64,000 bases of DNA, taken from NCBI RefSeq assembly GCF_001750165.1, contig NZ_CP015411.1, forward strand, positions 1,826,001-1,890,000, in the 5' to 3' direction. Each line of letters starts with the position of its first letter. Position 1 is the first letter of the stretch. The notes beneath the pieces are model-generated. The model did not search any database. It saw only the letters and a program-made list of their open reading frames with translations, and was not told the origin of the DNA. Below are positions 16,974 through 25,826 of the stretch, piece by piece. This DNA is from Pseudoalteromonas luteoviolacea (GTDB lineage Bacteria; Pseudomonadota; Gammaproteobacteria; Enterobacterales; Alteromonadaceae). Position numbers and translations under genes: made by a program.

Positions 16974-18764
16974 TTAGTACACATCTCGCACATAACGTTT
17001 TTGTTTTTTAAGGCTTGCGACATAGGCTTGGGCCTGCGCTTCATCAAAACCGCCGTGCTTGGCAATGACGTCATGCAAGGCTTTATCAACGTCTTTTGCC
17101 ATTCTGAACGCATCACCACACACATAAAAATAGGCACCGCGTTCTAGCCAGCTAAAGAGCTCTTTGCCTTGTTCTTGCATTTTGTCTTGTACATAGACTT
17201 TTTGCGCTTGGTCACGAGAGAATGCTAAATCTAAACGAGTAAGTATGCCGCTTTGCTGCATTTGCTCGAGTTCTTCTTGGTATAAAAAGTCACATGACTG
17301 TTGTCTATCGCCAAAAAACAACCAGTTATCACCAGTGGCTTGAGTGGCTGCGCGTTCTTCTAAAAAGCCCCTAAATGGCGCAATACCGGTTCCTGGACCG
17401 ACCATGATAATTGGCGATGATTGGTCTTCAGGTACCGAAAAATGTTTGTTTGGTGCAAAGTAGCATTTCACTTTATCACCGGGTTTACAGACGTCGGCCA
17501 AAAAGGTGGAGCAGACTCCATTGTGGGCGCGGTTTTCTTGCTCATAACGGACGCTGGCGATGGTCAAATGCACTTGATTGTCATGTTTTTTTATACTCGA
17601 AGAGATTGAATAAGCTCTTGGTGCAAGCGGTTTGGCTAAACGAATAAAGTCGCTTGCGGTAAATGCATTGGGCGCATACTTTCTTAATAAGTCGACACAA
17701 TCAAGCCCCCAGATAAAATCATTTAAGGCTTGAGCGTCTTCCTCTAGTTTAGTGATAAATATTGCGTCACCGCTTCGAGCGGCCACTTCAGCGACAAACT
17801 CTTTGCTAGGTATGCGTATCTCTAAATGTTCACTAAAAATAGTTTGTAGCTCAAGCGTATGACCGTCGTACTGCTCTTGCTGCTCAGGGCGTGCCCCAAG
17901 TAATGCGATTAATTCTTCGACCAAATCAGCGCGGTTAACAGGGATTAAATTAATGGCATCCCCCGCGTCATACACTTCTTTTGAATCAAGTAACGAAAAC
18001 TCGTAGTGGCATGTCTCCTTACCAGAACCTGTCTTATTCAGTGTATAGGCATGGATCAATTCGGCTTCGAATGGGTTTTCTCGGGTGAATTTAGGTTTGG
18101 CTTTTTTGCTTGCTACAGGTGGTGGACTGGCGACAACTTCACTCTGCCCATTAGTACCCTTTTGTGCAATGGTGGGTAAGGTTTCAGCGATCCACTCGTG
18201 AGCGGGTGACTCAAAGGCCACATCACAATCAACTCTATCAGCGATACGTGTTGCGCCAAGTGCTTCAAGGCGTTCATCCCATTGAATGCCTGCAAGGCAA
18301 AAATCATCGTAATTGGTGTCACCAAGGGCAAGCACCGAAAAATAGGTGTTGACGAAGCGAGGCGCAGTGTCACTGGAGATATCATCCCACAGTGCTTGTG
18401 CGTTATCAGGCATCTCGCCTTCACCATATGTACTGGTGATCACCAGTAGTCGTTCAGCTTGGCTGAGCTGAGTCAATTCAGCATCATCCATATCAAGTAC
18501 CACAGGGGAAAGGCCGTGGTTTTTAGCAATTTCAGCGGCTTCTTCGGCAACACCCTCAGCATTTCCTGTCTGAGAACCATAAATGATGGTAATGGGTTTA
18601 ACCTGTTGCTGTGGTGCGTTGGTGGTTGATACATGTTCTTCTTTGACTAGTAAGCGAGTGTGTAGTCCAGCTAAAAAACCGCCTAGCCACTGTCTTTGAT
18701 CGTCGTTAAATGGGATATCCTGTGGTAAAAACGGGACTTTTTTGTTGCTTTTAATTTGTTCCAT
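16974..18764 (-). CDS. CysJ-like NADPH diflavin reductase
   Basis: 596 residues with the layout of the NADPH-sulfite reductase flavoprotein. It has an N-terminal extension, a flavodoxin FMN domain ('IYGSQTGNAEGVAEEAAE', 'TSTYGEGEMPDNA', 'ALGDTNYDDFC'), a FAD domain ('RAYSISSS', 'GVCSTFLAD') and an NADPH domain ('MVGPGTGIAPFRGF', 'YFYVCGDAFRMAKDVD'), and it ends RYVRDVY like CysJ. It carries electrons NADPH-FAD-FMN to a partner. No CysI haemoprotein lies here. Instead it follows the glutamate synthase by 13 bases, with its AGGAGA ribosome site in that gap, so I infer that GltB is its partner in place of GltD. A role in sulfite reduction is still possible. Confidence 0.85.
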   Translation of the reverse strand: MEQIKSNKKVPFLPQDIPFNDDQRQWLGGFLAGLHTRLLVKEEHVSTTNAPQQQVKPITIIYGSQTGNAEGVAEEAAEIAKNHGLSPVVLDMDDAELTQLSQAERLLVITSTYGEGEMPDNAQALWDDISSDTAPRFVNTYFSVLALGDTNYDDFCLAGIQWDERLEALGATRIADRVDCDVAFESPAHEWIAETLPTIAQKGTNGQSEVVASPPPVASKKAKPKFTRENPFEAELIHAYTLNKTGSGKETCHYEFSLLDSKEVYDAGDAINLIPVNRADLVEELIALLGARPEQQEQYDGHTLELQTIFSEHLEIRIPSKEFVAEVAARSGDAIFITKLEEDAQALNDFIWGLDCVDLLRKYAPNAFTASDFIRLAKPLAPRAYSISSSIKKHDNQVHLTIASVRYEQENRAHNGVCSTFLADVCKPGDKVKCYFAPNKHFSVPEDQSSPIIMVGPGTGIAPFRGFLEERAATQATGDNWLFFGDRQQSCDFLYQEELEQMQQSGILTRLDLAFSRDQAQKVYVQDKMQEQGKELFSWLERGAYFYVCGDAFRMAKDVDKALHDVIAKHGGFDEAQAQAYVASLKKQKRYVRDVY

Positions 18765-18777
18765 AATCTTCTCCTAC

Positions 18778-21700
18778 TTACGCAGCGTATCTGACGGCTT
18801 CTGAAAGTACATGGCAATAATGTGTGGCGAGTAACTCATTTAAACAACGGTATTCACGTAAGGCTTGTTGTACCGCTTTGTCTCTGTGAATGATCCACAC
18901 GCTTGTTCCAATCGCTGGTGAGTCACATACCTCCCTGAGTGAGAGAGCTTCTTTGTAGTCTTGCACACGCTTTTGCGCCAGTAAGCAACTAAGCGCTTGG
19001 TCGTCATAACTGGCAAGTGCTTCTTTGGCATCTTTAGCCAAGGCATCGATGAGTTTGTGGTCTAAAGTATCAAACAAATAATGTGCGCTTACCTCTGTAT
19101 AGCCTTGCGCATGTTGCTTTTGCACCAGCTGATCTGCTCTGTGCAAAATTCCTGCGCTGCTAATGTATCGATAAACAAGATCGGTATCGCAGTCACCATA
19201 TGCAGGAAGTTCGCCGTCAAATAAGCTGACATTGGTGTTGTGATAGTCTTGATATGCATGCTTTATTGTTTTAACTGACTGATCAGCCCAGCCTTGTGAT
19301 AGCTCTTCCAACATGGCTCGTCTATTGAGCGTTTGCACAATGCGATCCGCACAGTGATACTGGAACAGCGCATTTGGGATTAACACATAAAAGTGTTGCT
19401 TGGCTGTTTGCCAGCCATCCAAAAGCGCCTTAACTTTTAAGGAACTTGTTGCTGTAACATGATCAGTTAAGTGTTGTAATAATGCTTGCTCTTGTCCTTT
19501 GCAAAGCGCGTTGTCTTCTCCTAGTTGCAAAGCGGTGACTGAATCTTGAGAGCACAGCTCACTTATCCGACCTGACGGGTCATACTGATAAGCGGTACCC
19601 CCGCTCATGCCGTTACCAAAGCCCTTTCCATATGCGCCGATATTCACAATGGCACCATTGGTCATATACTCGCAGCAAAAGTCGCCAACGCCTTCAATTA
19701 CAGCAACGGCACCTGAGTTTCTTACGCCAAATCGATCTCCCGCTTGACCATTGACGTAAAGCTGCCCACCTGTTGCACCAAACAAGGCAAAGTTTCCAAT
19801 GAGGACATTTTCTTCGATTGAATTTTGGCCACTGCTGACAATGATTTGTCCGCCACTTGCTCCTTTTCCTACGCCATCATTACAAGTGCCTATATGTCTT
19901 AATAGCATGCCTGAGTTATTAAAAGCACCATAACTTTGACCCGCAGAGCCGGTGGTATGCAGTTTAATGCTATTAGGCTTGAGTGTTTTACGGCCATTTT
20001 CAAGGCACATTATGGCGGGGTGGTTTTCAATGTCGGTATCCGATAAGCGGTAATTCAAAATACGCTCAATGTCGATAGCCAATTGACCACCCACGGTTTT
20101 ATTACAGTTGTTAAGCTTGACTGGCTCGCTTTCAAACTGTGTTAGCTTGGTGGCAAGAAAATGACTTTCTAATTGTTGTAACCATGTACTGTCGATATCA
20201 AAATTGGCTTCCAAATAAATTGGTGTAGTAATCTTTATTTCTTGAGCAGGTTTGAGCATTGCTGTCATATCTAGCTTACCGACCATGGCAGGGTGAGATA
20301 CTAAATGCAAAAGATCTGAGCGTCCTCGAATTTCAGCTAAAGAGCGATAACCAATGCTGGCTAAGATTTCACGAACTTCGTGGGCCACATTCATAAAGTA
20401 CTGTGCAAGCGCTCTTGGGTCGCCACGATATACTTCTGGGTTTGTGGTCAATCCAGCTGGGCATTTTAAATTACAGTTTTTGGCCATCACACATTTGAGC
20501 ATCATCAGAGCGGTGGTACCAAATTCAAAGGAATCCCCTCCAAGCATCGCTGATTTAACCACGTCACTACCGGTTTGGTGTGCATTAGAGCAGCGAAGCG
20601 TTATTTTGTCGCGTAAGCCATTTTCGGCCAGTGCTTGATGCACTTCCGCGATGCCAATATCAGCAGCGCGCCCAGTATGTTTTAAACTGGTTACTTGCGC
20701 AGCGCCTGTACCGCCGGTATTACCTGCGACATTGATAACATCTGCGCCAGCCTTGGCGACACCCACAGCAATAGTGCCAATGCCTTCAGAAGATACTAGC
20801 TTGACAATGACACGTACCCGCGCGGCTTTCGCATCATGAATTAACTGACCTAAATCTTCGATTGAATAGGTGTCATGATGTGGTGGAGGAGAGACCAGCT
20901 CGACGCCAGGCGTGCCACCTCTCGCAGCGGCGATCACTACGTTGACTTTTGGCGCTGGCAGTTGTCCACCTTCGCCTGGTTTTGCGCCTTGGCCAATTTT
21001 GATTTCGATTTCTTGCAGCGCAGGATCGGCAAGATAGCCAGTCCAAACGCCAAAGCGTCCAGAGGCGAACTGTTTTATTTTACTGGCTTTGACCGTATTG
21101 TAGCGGCGCGAGTTTTCGCCGCCTTCACCTGAGTTGCTCATGGCTCCAGCGATGTTTGTGCCTTGTGCAACGGCTTCATGGGCCTTTTCGACCAATGCGC
21201 CATGGCTCATGGCACCTGAGGCGAATGTTGCTGTGATCTCATGAGCGGGTTGCACATCAGTAAGAGAAATTTGATCTGCACCGCTTATTAATTTGCTACA
21301 TAGTTTATCAAGTGTGGAGTTAGTTCGCGTTTCAATGAGTATTTTGTCATTGGCTGGTAGAACTTCATACACTTCTGTTTTGAATAGCTGGTTGAGCGCC
21401 TCAGCCAGACAGTGATTGGTATCTGTATTATTGGCACTATGGCTCAATAACCATTTGTGCTGTGCGATAGGTTCAACATTTAATCCCCTTACATGCACTT
21501 GGAAGGAGCCCGAAATTTCAATCAACTTGAGGGCATCAATAAATGCTTGTGTATTATTGAGTTGGGTAAAATCCAAGGGGAGGGCGAGCACATCACGCAG
21601 CGCCGCCGGCCGGTGGTGACGTTCAATTAGTAAGTTGTGGCTGAACTCTCTGTAAGCTTGCGTTATTTTAAATTGCGCAATTTGCTCAGGTGTTCTGGCT

Positions 21701-24207
21701 TCGAAACCTAAGTCCTTATAACCATCGTCGTCAGGCAAGATCACACCAGTGTCGGTGGATTCCAATTGAGACTCATCAATATATTGGATTTTCTCTTCCG
21801 TCATATTAATGTATTCGCGTACGGCGGTTGTACCAAAGCTGTGACCCGCACCTTGCGCACGCTCTTTGAATAAACCGAGTACAGGTATTTGATCTTCAGC
21901 TTGGACTTCAAATACTTTTTTATGCCAGCTCACTGCACTTTCGACAAGGTCTTTAAAGCGCGCCCCACCAACCGGAGAGTGAATATTGGGGAAAATTACT
22001 TTGAGTAATGGATCGTGTGTATCTATGAAGTTGGCCTCAAAAAACTCGCCGCCAATGTAGCTCTCAACGGTACACAAGCCGAATTTACCCATGGTTTTCA
22101 TCAAGGCTTTTTCAGCGGCTTTTTGATACCGAGCCAGTGCATCGAGCACAGCTTGTTCATTTTCGAATAGTTCAACAGCGCGATTGTAGACCGTGATAGG
22201 GCAAACAGCTGATGCACCAAATCCAAGTAGGCAAGCAAGATCATGGGTGCTGGCAGCTTGACCGGTATGGCAAACTAAGCTGGTATTAAAGCGTAGCCCC
22301 TCAGCGATTAATTTTTGATTAATGGTCGCAACAGCTAATAATGCCGGAATAGCGGCCTGCTGATGGGTAACCGCTTGGTCACTCAAGATGATAATATCGC
22401 AACCGTCTTGAGCTAATTGCTCGGCGCGACAAGCCAGAGTTTTGAGTGCATCAAGCAATTGCTGTTGATGGTCTATATGTTCTGGATCAACATTAAACAG
22501 CATAGGCAAAGTACTCACCTTGAGTGCTGTTTGGGTAGTGATCTTCGCCAAATCTTGAGGTTTTAAAAGCGGTGAGTTGAGCACAATTTGGCGGTGGCTA
22601 GTTGGACTAATATTGGGCTTTGCGCCCAGCGCTACACGCAATGTCATGCCATCGACTTCGCGAATGCTATCTAGTGGCGGATTTGTCACTTGTGCAAAAC
22701 GCTGACTAAAGTAGCGTGATACACCTCCTTCTTCACGAGTAAGCACATTGGGAGCCAGACCATAGCCCATTGCTGATATTTTTTCAGAGCCATCTTGCAG
22801 CATTGGGTCAAGCATAAACTTAAAGCTTTCTTGGTTCATGCTATATGCAACATGCTGCGCTGCAATATTGAGTTGAGCATTTTGCGTCAAGTCACTACAT
22901 TCAACAGCAGGGATCTCTTCTAGCGTGAGTCTTGCTTTGTCTAACAAGGCCGTATAATCATGCTCTGCAGCGAGCTCTTCTAAGATTTGAGCTGTAAGTT
23001 TTATTTCTTTATGTTGATGATCGAAGACAATCATGCCGCCAGCTTCAATGCGGCCTCTACGAACAATTTCCTCTTCGGGAAAGTCAATTTGTCCAGCTTC
23101 GCTCATTACTGCGAGATAGTCATGGGTTTCAACGCTTCGAAGTGGTCTCAGCCCCAGTCTATCTAATCGTGCGCCAACCTTTACGCCGTCGCCAAAAATA
23201 AAGGCAGCGGGGCCGTCGTTTTTTTCCTCATATAATGAGAAGTACTCAAGCATAGCACGCACAGGCTTAGACAAGCTTTCATCGTTTTCCCAAGCTGGAG
23301 GCATCATAGCCAGCGCAGCCACATCAATCGGCATATCATCTTCGATAACACGCCTTGCAAGGGTTTGATCAAGCCGAGCCGAGTCCGATTGGCCTGCTGG
23401 AAATATTAAACGTTTGTTTTTGTATTTTGCGATGGCATTTTCACTGAGTCTGTTTTTCCTATCAGTATTTAACTCGCCATTGTGTGCCATTCTTCGAAAT
23501 GGTTGCGCAAACATAGGATTAGGCGCTGTATTGGTCGAAAACCGAGTATGAAAAAATAAAGTGTGAACCTGCTGTTCTGGATCGCTGAGATCTTTGAAAT
23601 AGGGGATTACTTCCCAGCTATTTAATCGACCCTTCAATACTTGCGTTTGTGAGCTCATTGATAGTGGATACAATCCGCGAAGAGACTCGGTGGTAAACGC
23701 ATGAAGCTCAATATCTTCTAGTGCTTGATGTATTAGCGACTCAAAAACGGATTGACTGCTAATATGAACGGGTCTTGTAAAAACAAATTGTTTTATTACT
23801 AATTGTGCTTTTTGACTGTCAGGGTTGAGTACAGAGCTATCCGTCTCGACATCTCGTGTTGTTATGACTTCTAGTTTATGTTCAGTCAGGACTCGATTAA
23901 TCAATGATATTGCTTCTTCACGATTGGCAATGTCATTGGGTAAGAAAAAGTTGGCGACGCCAAACTCACCTAATTCAAGGTTTGAGTGTTGAGTCACTTT
24001 TCTAAAAAATGTGAGAGATAAATCAATATTTACACCAGCGCCATCGCCAATTCCTTCGGCATTCATACCACCTCTATGTGGGATCATACATAGTGCCTGA
24101 TGTGCGTGTTGGATAAGTTGATGTGTTTTTAAGCTCTGCTTGTGAGTAATAAAGCCGACACCACAACTAGACTTATCGAGGTCTTTATCAAATAAATATC
24201 GTTTCAT
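18778..24207 (-). CDS. gltB: Glutamate synthase large subunit, with C-terminal extension
   Basis: 1809 residues, about 300 more than typical bacterial GltB. It has an N-terminal class II glutaminase (nucleophile Cys in 'DKSSCGVGFIT', residue 15, after a short propeptide; 'GDGAGVNIDL'), a central domain, an FMN barrel ('GEGGENSRRYNT', 'KPGEGGQLPA') and the beta-helix GXGXG domain ('SGGQIIVSSG', 'GNFALFGATGGQLYVNGQAG'). The 3Fe-4S motif is CVMAKNCNLKC, one residue shorter between the last two Cys than the usual CX5CX4C. The final ~300 residues match nothing I know. It makes glutamate from glutamine and 2-oxoglutarate. No gltD is adjacent; a diflavin reductase gene is. Confidence 0.85.
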   Translation of the reverse strand: MKRYLFDKDLDKSSCGVGFITHKQSLKTHQLIQHAHQALCMIPHRGGMNAEGIGDGAGVNIDLSLTFFRKVTQHSNLELGEFGVANFFLPNDIANREEAISLINRVLTEHKLEVITTRDVETDSSVLNPDSQKAQLVIKQFVFTRPVHISSQSVFESLIHQALEDIELHAFTTESLRGLYPLSMSSQTQVLKGRLNSWEVIPYFKDLSDPEQQVHTLFFHTRFSTNTAPNPMFAQPFRRMAHNGELNTDRKNRLSENAIAKYKNKRLIFPAGQSDSARLDQTLARRVIEDDMPIDVAALAMMPPAWENDESLSKPVRAMLEYFSLYEEKNDGPAAFIFGDGVKVGARLDRLGLRPLRSVETHDYLAVMSEAGQIDFPEEEIVRRGRIEAGGMIVFDHQHKEIKLTAQILEELAAEHDYTALLDKARLTLEEIPAVECSDLTQNAQLNIAAQHVAYSMNQESFKFMLDPMLQDGSEKISAMGYGLAPNVLTREEGGVSRYFSQRFAQVTNPPLDSIREVDGMTLRVALGAKPNISPTSHRQIVLNSPLLKPQDLAKITTQTALKVSTLPMLFNVDPEHIDHQQQLLDALKTLACRAEQLAQDGCDIIILSDQAVTHQQAAIPALLAVATINQKLIAEGLRFNTSLVCHTGQAASTHDLACLLGFGASAVCPITVYNRAVELFENEQAVLDALARYQKAAEKALMKTMGKFGLCTVESYIGGEFFEANFIDTHDPLLKVIFPNIHSPVGGARFKDLVESAVSWHKKVFEVQAEDQIPVLGLFKERAQGAGHSFGTTAVREYINMTEEKIQYIDESQLESTDTGVILPDDDGYKDLGFEARTPEQIAQFKITQAYREFSHNLLIERHHRPAALRDVLALPLDFTQLNNTQAFIDALKLIEISGSFQVHVRGLNVEPIAQHKWLLSHSANNTDTNHCLAEALNQLFKTEVYEVLPANDKILIETRTNSTLDKLCSKLISGADQISLTDVQPAHEITATFASGAMSHGALVEKAHEAVAQGTNIAGAMSNSGEGGENSRRYNTVKASKIKQFASGRFGVWTGYLADPALQEIEIKIGQGAKPGEGGQLPAPKVNVVIAAARGGTPGVELVSPPPHHDTYSIEDLGQLIHDAKAARVRVIVKLVSSEGIGTIAVGVAKAGADVINVAGNTGGTGAAQVTSLKHTGRAADIGIAEVHQALAENGLRDKITLRCSNAHQTGSDVVKSAMLGGDSFEFGTTALMMLKCVMAKNCNLKCPAGLTTNPEVYRGDPRALAQYFMNVAHEVREILASIGYRSLAEIRGRSDLLHLVSHPAMVGKLDMTAMLKPAQEIKITTPIYLEANFDIDSTWLQQLESHFLATKLTQFESEPVKLNNCNKTVGGQLAIDIERILNYRLSDTDIENHPAIMCLENGRKTLKPNSIKLHTTGSAGQSYGAFNNSGMLLRHIGTCNDGVGKGASGGQIIVSSGQNSIEENVLIGNFALFGATGGQLYVNGQAGDRFGVRNSGAVAVIEGVGDFCCEYMTNGAIVNIGAYGKGFGNGMSGGTAYQYDPSGRISELCSQDSVTALQLGEDNALCKGQEQALLQHLTDHVTATSSLKVKALLDGWQTAKQHFYVLIPNALFQYHCADRIVQTLNRRAMLEELSQGWADQSVKTIKHAYQDYHNTNVSLFDGELPAYGDCDTDLVYRYISSAGILHRADQLVQKQHAQGYTEVSAHYLFDTLDHKLIDALAKDAKEALASYDDQALSCLLAQKRVQDYKEALSLREVCDSPAIGTSVWIIHRDKAVQQALREYRCLNELLATHYCHVLSEAVRYAA

Positions 24208-24491
24208 AGTGTACCCAATTCAGTAAAACGGGTGTGCTCATCTTAGTTATTGGCATTAAAAACGAGCTACACATTTTTTAAGCAGGCTTACCAAGCTACT
24301 TCTTTGTGAATTTATATGCAAATGATAAATATTTGTATTCTCTTGTTTGTGGAGTGTTAGGTTGTTTTTATCGTTTTAATATAAATTTAGTGTTTTATAA
24401 GGCTTTGTTTTTTATTGTTTTTTTATTAATTCTTGACTGTTTTAAGAGTGAGTTGAATATTTTTCACGCTTGTGAATTTTTATTGTGTCTC
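24208..24491. other. Intergenic upstream of gltB and trpS
   Basis: 284 AT-rich bases between the divergent gltB and the trpS promoter. It contains a 71-codon frame at 24306-24521 made mostly of Phe, Leu, Ile and Cys with no ribosome site; I regard it as chance. The gltB promoter should lie here. Confidence 0.4.
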
Positions 24492-24520
24492 TTGCTTTTG
24501 TACTTGAGGCTTTTTATATA
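24492..24520 (+). promoter_or_regulatory. Candidate sigma-70 promoter for the trpS leader
   Basis: TTGCTT (24492-24497) and TATATA (24515-24520) are separated by 17 bases. This is the best -35/-10 pair ahead of the leader peptide and would give a transcript starting near 24527, some 230 bases before the trpS ATG. Confidence 0.5.
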
Positions 24521-24604
24521 ACTATCAGAGATATTGAGAGAATATGTTTGAGTCTAAAAAATAGCCTTGCTGAATGACTTGTCCTGTGTTAGCTTAAGCA
24601 CGTT

Positions 24605-24658
24605 ATGAATACTTATATTTCTGAATTTCTTATCAATTTTTCTTGGTGGCGCTCTTAA
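24605..24658 (+). CDS. Trp-rich leader peptide upstream of trpS
   Basis: A 17-residue frame, MNTYISEFLINFSWWRS, with two adjacent Trp codons (TGG TGG at 24644-24649) three codons before the stop. Tandem Trp codons in a short leader followed by competing stem-loops and then a Trp-related gene is the classic ribosome-stalling attenuator arrangement (trp operons; leaders of auxiliary trpS genes). The ribosome site is weak. The peptide itself is probably not functional; its translation speed is the sensor. Not confirmed experimentally here. Confidence 0.7.
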   Translation: MNTYISEFLINFSWWRS

Positions 24659-24756
24659 TAGAGCGGCGCTTGAATACGTGTGTTCAACTGCTGCCGAAAG
24701 GTGAGGGTTGGTACACAAACACTGTCTCTTTCGGTAGTAAATAAACAAGGAGACAG
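24650..24756 (+). promoter_or_regulatory. Attenuator-like stem-loops ahead of trpS
   Basis: Several mutually competing pairings are present. CGCTCT (24650-24655) pairs with AGAGCG (24660-24665) around the leader stop. CGGCG (24664-24668) can pair with TGCCG (24692-24696). CTGCCGAAAG (24691-24700) pairs with CTTTCGGTAG (24728-24737). CTGTCTC (24722-24728) pairs with GAGACAG (24750-24756), which overlaps the trpS ribosome site AAGGAG (24747-24752). No U-run follows the 3:4 stem, so control may be translational or Rho-dependent rather than by an intrinsic terminator. Confidence 0.55.
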
Positions 24757-24758
24757 CT

Positions 24759-25757
24759 ATGACACATACCATTTTGACCGGTGATAGACCAACCGGACCA
24801 TTGCATTTAGGCCACTTTGTAGGTTCTTTGCAGCACCGTGTATCTTTGCAAGAAGAGTATAATCAAACAATTTTGATCGCGGATATGCAGGGGTTAACAG
24901 ATAATGGTCATAACCCCAAAAAAGTTGCAGACAACATCTTTAATGTTATGGCTGATTATTTGGCCGTCGGCATTTGCCCAACTAAAACCACAATTTGTTT
25001 GCAATCAGCGCTTCCTGCATTAGCCGAGCTTGCTATGTATTACGCAAACCTTGTTAGTGTCGCTCGATTAGAGCGTAACCCAACAGTTAAAGCGGAAATT
25101 GCCAGCAAAGACTTTGGCGCTTCTATTCCCGCTGGATTTTTAAGTTACCCGATAAGCCAAGCGGCGGATATCACAGCATTTGACGCAACACTGGTGCCTG
25201 TAGGTGAAGATCAACTCCCCATGATTGAATTGACTAACGAGATTGTGCGTAAACTTAACAATGTTGCCGGTAAGCAAGTTTTAATCGAGGCCAAGCCGTT
25301 ATTGAGTGAGGTATCCCGACTACCTGGCGTTGATGGTAAATCCAAAATGTCGAAATCGCTTGGTAATGTGATCACCTTTGGTAGTACTGATGATGAAATA
25401 GTCAAAGCTGTACGCGCTATGTATACAGATCCTAATCATATTCGTGTAGATGATCCCGGTCAGGTTGAGGGAAATGTTGTATTTACTTACTTGGATGCTT
25501 TCCATGAAGATAAAAGCTATGTAGCAGCACTCAAAGAGCATTACTGTCGAGGCGGCTTGGGAGACAGCAAATTAAAAGGCGTATTAGCAGACTGTTTAGT
25601 GAATTTGATCACCCCAATTCGAGCTAAACGAGCACAATACATTGCTGATCCTGCGCAGCTGAGAGCAATTTTGTTGGCTGGCACAGAACAGGCAAATCAA
25701 AAATCACAGCAAGTACTAGGGAGAGTGAAGCAGGCGTTTGGTTTGAATATTCTTTGA
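24759..25757 (+). CDS. trpS: Tryptophanyl-tRNA synthetase, auxiliary type
   Basis: 332 residues, class I aminoacyl-tRNA synthetase charging tRNA-Trp. The HIGH motif is 'GPLHLGHFVGS' (about 13-23) and the KMSKS motif is intact in 'GKSKMSKSLGN'. The sequence differs from the housekeeping E. coli type: 'IVDQHAIT' there corresponds to 'IADMQGLT' here, putting Gln at the position of His43 of the Geobacillus enzyme, a residue tied to indolmycin sensitivity. That fits the second, inhibitor-resistant TrpRS class. AAGGAG lies 6 bases before ATG 24759, and a Trp-codon leader lies upstream. It converges on the violacein operon. Whether a second trpS exists elsewhere cannot be seen. Confidence 0.9.
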   Translation: MTHTILTGDRPTGPLHLGHFVGSLQHRVSLQEEYNQTILIADMQGLTDNGHNPKKVADNIFNVMADYLAVGICPTKTTICLQSALPALAELAMYYANLVSVARLERNPTVKAEIASKDFGASIPAGFLSYPISQAADITAFDATLVPVGEDQLPMIELTNEIVRKLNNVAGKQVLIEAKPLLSEVSRLPGVDGKSKMSKSLGNVITFGSTDDEIVKAVRAMYTDPNHIRVDDPGQVEGNVVFTYLDAFHEDKSYVAALKEHYCRGGLGDSKLKGVLADCLVNLITPIRAKRAQYIADPAQLRAILLAGTEQANQKSQQVLGRVKQAFGLNIL

Positions 25758-25772
25758 AAGATAATTATGTGA

Positions 25773-25823
25773 CCGGCCACATGTTAAATGTGGCCGGCAC
25801 GCCTCATTCCCAATACGCTTGGG
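25773..25823. terminator. Hairpins between convergent trpS and vioE
   Basis: Two stem-loops fill the 69-base gap. The first is a perfect 10-bp stem CCGGCCACAT / ATGTGGCCGG (25773-25797) with loop GTTAA. The second is CCCAA / TTGGG (25809-25823), followed on the + strand by TAATTATT. Neither has a strong U-tract. Together they probably insulate trpS from the vio operon. Confidence 0.6.
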
Positions 25824-25826
25824 TAA

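Noticed and set aside
24306..24521. 71-codon frame upstream of the trpS promoter
   Set aside because: Composed almost only of Phe, Leu, Ile and Cys codons in AT-rich DNA, no ribosome site, overlaps the trpS promoter.
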